A DNA stretch of 7,856 nucleotides, taken from contig JAHJLO010000086.1 in the NCBI GenBank assembly GCA_018821685.1, forward strand, positions 1-7,856, given 5' to 3'. Within the stretch, counting starts at the first letter, position 1, and each line of letters starts with the position of its first letter. Source of the DNA: Patescibacteria group bacterium. Lineage in GTDB: Bacteria > Patescibacteriota > Minisyncoccia > Phycocordibacterales > UBA12079. Below, one piece after another: positions 4,400 to 7,856 of this stretch. The translations under genes were made by a program, and so were the position numbers. Below the pieces are notes generated by a model. That model did no database searches, had not been told where the DNA came from, and was given only the letters and a program-made list of their open reading frames with translations.

Positions 4400-5695
4400 T
4401 TTCTCTCCAATTTTATAAACATCACCGGCCCCAATGGTGAAAATCACATTATTTTCATCATAACCGTTTACATTAAAATTATTTAACAAGTCATCATATT
4501 TAACAAGCGAAACGTTTGGGTTGTTTTCTTTTATTTTATCAACCAGTATTTGAGAATTTATTGTTGGATCATTTTCTTCCCGTGCTGCATAGATAGGAAG
4601 AATAATCACCTTGTCGGCATCATTAAAACTTTTCGCGAAATCTTCTAAAAATACTTTTGTTCTGCTATATAAATGAGGTTGGAAAATAACGGTTATTTTC
4701 TTGTCTGGGAAAAATTCTTTAGCCCCCTGAAGGGTTGCCTTAACTTCTGTTGGATTGTGGGCATAGTCATCATAGATGAGAGTTTCATTTTTGGTTTTTC
4801 CTTTAAATTCAAAACGACGCCAAGTTCCTTCAAAATTATTTAATGATTTGATACTTTTTTCTTGTTCTATTTCTAGAATATTTCCAACAGCAAAAGATTC
4901 TCGAGCATTTTCTAAATTATATTGTCCAGGAATTTTCAAATTAAATTTATTTGTATCAAAATTTTTGATATCAATAATTTTAGCTTTTATATCTTTAATT
5001 ACAAGGGCAATATTTTTATTATCAGGATCGCAAACTACAAAATCACTTTCTTTCATTTTTAGAACCAATTCTCTGAAAGCAGATTGAATATCGGCTAGGT
5101 CTTTATAGTAATCAAGGTGGTCTAGATCGATATTTGTAATAACCAAAATATTTGGTTGAAGTTGGAGGAAAGATCTTTTGTATTCGCAGGCTTCAACTAC
5201 AAAGTATTGGCTGTCACCTTTGATAAAGTTTGTTCTTTCTCCATTCAAACCCTTTATTAAACTACCAACAATAACTGTTGGATCAAAATTAGAATCTCGT
5301 AAAATATCATAAATCATTGCCGTAGTTGTTGTTTTTCCGTGAGTTCCAGAAACCGCGATAGTGTATTTATTTTCTGAAATTAATCCAAGAGATTGAGGAT
5401 AGGTAATCGCTGGAATATTTAATTTTTTAGCCTTAACAAGTTCCGTGTTATTTTCTGGAATGGCAGGGGAGTAAACAATCAAATCTGTGTCTGGGTTTAA
5501 ATGACTTTCATCGTGATTGTAAAAAGTGGTTGCTCCTATTTTTTCTAATTCTTTTATAATTTTAGATTCTCCTAAGTTTGAACCGCTGACTTTTTTTCCT
5601 TCACCTAACATCATACGAGCCACAGCAGAAACACCAATTCCACCAATTCCAATAAAGTGTATTTTTTTGATATTTTTTAGATTTATTTTTGTCAT
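4388..5695 (-). CDS. murC: UDP-N-acetylmuramate--L-alanine ligase (MurC)
   Basis: A cytoplasmic ATP-dependent ligase that adds L-Ala to UDP-MurNAc, the first peptide step of peptidoglycan precursor synthesis. Its 435 residues are of normal size. The N-terminal Rossmann-like UDP-binding loop is GIGGIG at 16-21. The ATP P-loop is GTHGKTTTT at 117-125, the His version typical of MurC and Mpl. EACEYKRSFL at 168-177 resembles the Gram-positive MurC motif. NIDLDHLDYY spans 188-197 and the invariant N263-A264 lies in NLENA. RRFEF is at 293-297, DDYAHNPTE at 309-317 and QPHLYSRT at 339-346. It follows murD by 12 bp, so the two are co-transcribed. No Shine-Dalgarno is visible (CAAATAATTAT before ATG). 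Mpl is the main alternative and is less likely, given EACEY and the pairing with murD. Confidence 0.93.
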   Translation of the reverse strand: MTKINLKNIKKIHFIGIGGIGVSAVARMMLGEGKKVSGSNLGESKIIKELEKIGATTFYNHDESHLNPDTDLIVYSPAIPENNTELVKAKKLNIPAITYPQSLGLISENKYTIAVSGTHGKTTTTAMIYDILRDSNFDPTVIVGSLIKGLNGERTNFIKGDSQYFVVEACEYKRSFLQLQPNILVITNIDLDHLDYYKDLADIQSAFRELVLKMKESDFVVCDPDNKNIALVIKDIKAKIIDIKNFDTNKFNLKIPGQYNLENARESFAVGNILEIEQEKSIKSLNNFEGTWRRFEFKGKTKNETLIYDDYAHNPTEVKATLQGAKEFFPDKKITVIFQPHLYSRTKVFLEDFAKSFNDADKVIILPIYAAREENDPTINSQILVDKIKENNPNVSLVKYDDLLNNFNVNGYDENNVIFTIGAGDVYKIGEKLII

Positions 5696-5707
5696 ATAAT
5701 TATTTGA

Positions 5708-6955
5708 TTATTTTAATTTTTTAATCCAATATTGATATTGTTCACTTCGGTCTTTGTAATTTTTAAATAATCCAAAACTTGCTGCCGCGGTAGACATAAG
5801 ACAAATTCCTTTGGTATTTTGATAAGCAAATTTTACAGCTTCTTCCATACTGTTTGCTTCAAAAATTTGTCTACCTTGTCCGATTATTTTTGATGCTTTA
5901 GAGTTAGGGTCATTTTTCACATATTTAACCATTTCTTTTCCGTTGGTTGGAAAAATAATGAAGTTTTGAATTGAGGTTTTTGTTAATTCTTTTGCAAAAT
6001 CTTCCAAAGGAGACCCTTTGTCTGAACCTCCTAAGATAATTGTATTCACATTTTCGAGTGCTTGAATTGAGCCAAGAGTTGCTTCCGGAATTGTTGCAAG
6101 TGAGTCGTCATAAAAAGTAATTCCATTAACTTCTTCAATTTTTTCTAGTCGCAAAGGTAGAGGTTCATAAGTTTTAATTGCCTCGCGAATTTTTTCTTCA
6201 GGAATTCCTAAAATTTTTGCGACTTCAAAAGCAACGGAGCAATTTCTTTGATTGTATTCTCCTAATAGTTTTGTTTCAAACTTGGAACTCCGAGCCTCAA
6301 TTAATTTAATTTGTTGAGCTTTTGTTTTTATATTTATATCCGAAGCATTTATAAAATAATCTTCAGAAGTTTGGAACTCTGTTATTTTGTATTTTGCTTT
6401 TTTATATTCTTCTAAATTTTTGTGATGATTTAAATGGTCTGGAAAAATATTATTTAAGACCGCAACGTGAGGGGATTTATTTAAATGTTCACATTGAAAA
6501 CTGCTCATTTCGTAAATATAAAAAGTATCTTCATTTTCTTCTTTTAAATATTCTATGGCTGGGATTCCTATATTCCCAACAACCACTGACTTAAATCCGT
6601 TGTTACTCAAAATATGGTCGGTCAGTGTTGTAATTGTTCCTTTTCCTTTGGTACCTGTAATTCCAATCACTTTTCCCTTTGTTTTTTCTAAAAATAAATT
6701 AGTTAAGCTTGATATTTTTGTATCTTTTGACGCTAATTGTAATTTACTTGTTGGGATTCCGGGAGTTTTATACGCAACGTCAAAATCTTTAGGGATATTT
6801 AGCCCCTTATGAACTTTTGTTAAATTTTCAGGTGCATCAATTTCGTTTTCATCAAAAATGTGAATTTCTGTATTTGGTTGGTTCTTAAAGTATTTGTAAA
6901 GAGCTTTTCCCTCAAGCCCAAATCCTATGATTGCTATTTTTTTTGATTGAGTCAT
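5708..6955 (-). CDS. murD: UDP-N-acetylmuramoylalanine--D-glutamate ligase (MurD)
   Basis: A cytoplasmic Mur ligase adding D-Glu to UDP-MurNAc-L-Ala, the step after MurC. It has 415 residues against about 430-450 in the family. The N-terminal nucleotide-sugar domain has IIGFGLEGKA at 9-18 and TPGIP at 64-68. The P-loop is GTKGKGT at 101-107. YEMSSFQ lies at 148-154 and NIFPDHLNHH at 169-178. K188 in YKKAKYKI is the candidate carbamylated lysine. LPLRLEKI is at 266-273, then YDDSLATIPEA. The C-terminal MSTAAASFGLFKNYKDRSEQY (387-407) is the MurD-type D-Glu site. Oddity: Gly replaces the usual Ser/Thr after the P-loop lysine. It is the first gene of the murD-murC pair and has no Shine-Dalgarno (CATATATTT before ATG). 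Confidence 0.92.
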   Translation of the reverse strand: MTQSKKIAIIGFGLEGKALYKYFKNQPNTEIHIFDENEIDAPENLTKVHKGLNIPKDFDVAYKTPGIPTSKLQLASKDTKISSLTNLFLEKTKGKVIGITGTKGKGTITTLTDHILSNNGFKSVVVGNIGIPAIEYLKEENEDTFYIYEMSSFQCEHLNKSPHVAVLNNIFPDHLNHHKNLEEYKKAKYKITEFQTSEDYFINASDINIKTKAQQIKLIEARSSKFETKLLGEYNQRNCSVAFEVAKILGIPEEKIREAIKTYEPLPLRLEKIEEVNGITFYDDSLATIPEATLGSIQALENVNTIILGGSDKGSPLEDFAKELTKTSIQNFIIFPTNGKEMVKYVKNDPNSKASKIIGQGRQIFEANSMEEAVKFAYQNTKGICLMSTAAASFGLFKNYKDRSEQYQYWIKKLK

Positions 6956-6962
6956 AAATATA

Positions 6963-6986
6963 TGCGATAATAAACTACATTATAAC
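6963..6986. promoter_or_regulatory. Divergent promoter region of murD and the cysteine desulfurase gene
   Basis: The 55-bp spacer (6956-7010) holds a consensus minus-strand -10 TATAAT (6984-6979), placed about 24 bp before the murD ATG. An overlapping plus-strand TATAAC (6981-6986) lies 24 bp before the desulfurase ATG. A TGCGATAAT extended -10-like site is at 6963-6971 on the plus strand. No good -35 is seen for either direction. Overlapping -10 elements would make the two promoters mutually exclusive at any moment. Assignment is inference. Confidence 0.4.
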
Positions 6987-7010
6987 GTATATTTAAAAAA
7001 ATAGAATTTT

Positions 7011-7856
7011 ATGTTTTTCAAAAAAGAAAATCCTAATTTGTTAAAAACGAACGGGCAAAAAAGAATATATTTGGACCACGCAGCCGCAACGCCAGTTAGG
7101 AAGGAGGTTCTTGGAGCTATGCAACCCTATTGGAATGAAAATTTTGGAAATCCTGGTTCAATTCATAAAGAAGGAGTCATCGCTAAAAAAGCTGTTTATG
7201 AATCTAGAAAAAAAATCTCTGAGCTATTAAATAGTTCTGAAGATGAAATTATTTTTACTTCATGCGGAACCGAGTCAAACAGCTTGGCTGTTTTTGGTTT
7301 TATAGATAAATTAACTGAAAAAAATAACGACATAAAAAATTTGCATTTAATTACTACCGTAATGGAGCACCCTTCAATTTTGGATTTATTTAAAAAGTAT
7401 GAAAAAAAAGGAGCCCAGGTTGATTATTTGAAAATAGATAAAGAGGGGATTGTCGATCTTAAACATTTTAGAGAAATTTTGAAACCAAATACGGCTTTGG
7501 TTTCTGTGATGTATGCGAACAATGAAATTGGAACAGTTCAGCCTATCTCAAAATTATCTCATATCATCCGTAATAATAACAAAAATTTAAGTTCCGGGGA
7601 CCTAAATACTGTTTTTCATGTAGATGCTAGCCAAGCTCCTTTGTATTTAAATTTGGATGTGAAAAGTTTAGGTGTTGATATGTTAACAATCGATGGGCAG
7701 AAAATTTATGGACCAAAAGGAATCGGTGTTTTATATAAAAAGAGGGGTATCGAAATTAATCCTTTGCTAGTTGGCGGAAGTCAGGAGATGGGCTATCGAG
7801 CTGGAACGGAGAATGTTCCTTCTATAGTTGGTTTAGCTAAAGCTCTCGAGTTAGCT
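7011..7856 (+). CDS. Cysteine desulfurase (NifS/IscS family), 3' end beyond the window
   Basis: A PLP-dependent enzyme that takes sulfur from L-cysteine as an enzyme-bound persulfide for Fe-S clusters or tRNA thiolation. 282 residues are visible in one open frame; the full family length is about 380-400. Motifs in order: YLDHAAATP at 20-28, FGNPGSIH at 45-52, SCGTESNSLAV at 84-94, H120 in MEHPSI, ANNEIGTVQP at 169-178, VDASQAP at 204-210 (D205 and Q208 contact PLP), K231 in DGQKIYGPKG (Schiff-base lysine) and GYRAGTENVP at 261-270. The residue before the lysine is Gln, where IscS/NifS usually have His. The catalytic-cysteine loop and C-terminal domain lie outside the window. The ATG at 7011 has no Shine-Dalgarno (AATAGAATTTT). 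It could be called iscS or nifS; the visible part does not decide. Confidence 0.92.
   Translation, partial: MFFKKENPNLLKTNGQKRIYLDHAAATPVRKEVLGAMQPYWNENFGNPGSIHKEGVIAKKAVYESRKKISELLNSSEDEIIFTSCGTESNSLAVFGFIDKLTEKNNDIKNLHLITTVMEHPSILDLFKKYEKKGAQVDYLKIDKEGIVDLKHFREILKPNTALVSVMYANNEIGTVQPISKLSHIIRNNNKNLSSGDLNTVFHVDASQAPLYLNLDVKSLGVDMLTIDGQKIYGPKGIGVLYKKRGIEINPLLVGGSQEMGYRAGTENVPSIVGLAKALELA

Noticed and set aside
4776..5087. 103-codon plus-strand open frame
   Set aside because: Antisense shadow of murC with no motif.
6394..6812. Two plus-strand open frames (6394-6594 and 6555-6812)
   Set aside because: Both are antisense shadows within murD; the apparent hydrophobicity comes from the AT-rich complement.

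Overview
The window is AT-rich and reads as a compact, streamlined bacterial genome, most likely a Candidate Phyla Radiation (Patescibacteria) lineage, probably Parcubacteria-like. This is an inference from several signs. Initiation factor 2 is short and lacks the N-terminal extension. The L33 and cysteine desulfurase sequences have a style I associate with CPR genomes. All seven visible stop codons are TAA, and recognisable Shine-Dalgarno sequences are missing at every start. No database search was possible.

Left part (1-890), minus strand: a tRNA/ribosomal block. Reading right to left it holds tRNA-Cys(GCA), tRNA-Leu(UAA), tRNA-Lys(CUU), a tRNA-like element whose anticodon position reads UUA, rpmG (bL33) and tRNA-Trp(CCA). 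The rpmG-trnW order is the one that often precedes secE-nusG in bacteria. Here, however, trnW is followed by two back-to-back hairpins and a 27-bp-period imperfect tandem repeat, and no secE start is seen before the window edge. Between tRNA-Cys and rbfA (879-1077) lies a non-coding stretch packed with nested inverted repeats.

Middle (1078-3405), minus strand: a probable operon DUF4446-infB-rbfA, with gaps of 21 and 6 bp. It encodes a membrane-anchored DUF4446 protein, translation initiation factor IF2 and the 30S maturation factor RbfA. A TTGCAA-16-TATAAT promoter sits upstream. A MYG1-family metal-dependent hydrolase/exonuclease gene (3515-4399, plus strand) diverges from this operon. It appears to be expressed from an extended -10 promoter as a nearly leaderless mRNA.

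Right part (4388-6955), minus strand: murD-murC, two consecutive Mur ligases of peptidoglycan precursor synthesis. The 3' end of murC overlaps the convergent MYG1 gene by 12 bp. A cysteine desulfurase gene (7011 to the window edge, plus strand, incomplete) diverges from murD.

Most of the window is housekeeping. I see no defence system, mobile-element gene or CRISPR array. The points that deserve attention are the UUA-anticodon tRNA-like element, the nested palindromes at 926-1047, the perfect 21-bp hairpin abutting the 3' end of tRNA-Trp, and residue substitutions in the cysteine desulfurase and MurD active-site motifs.
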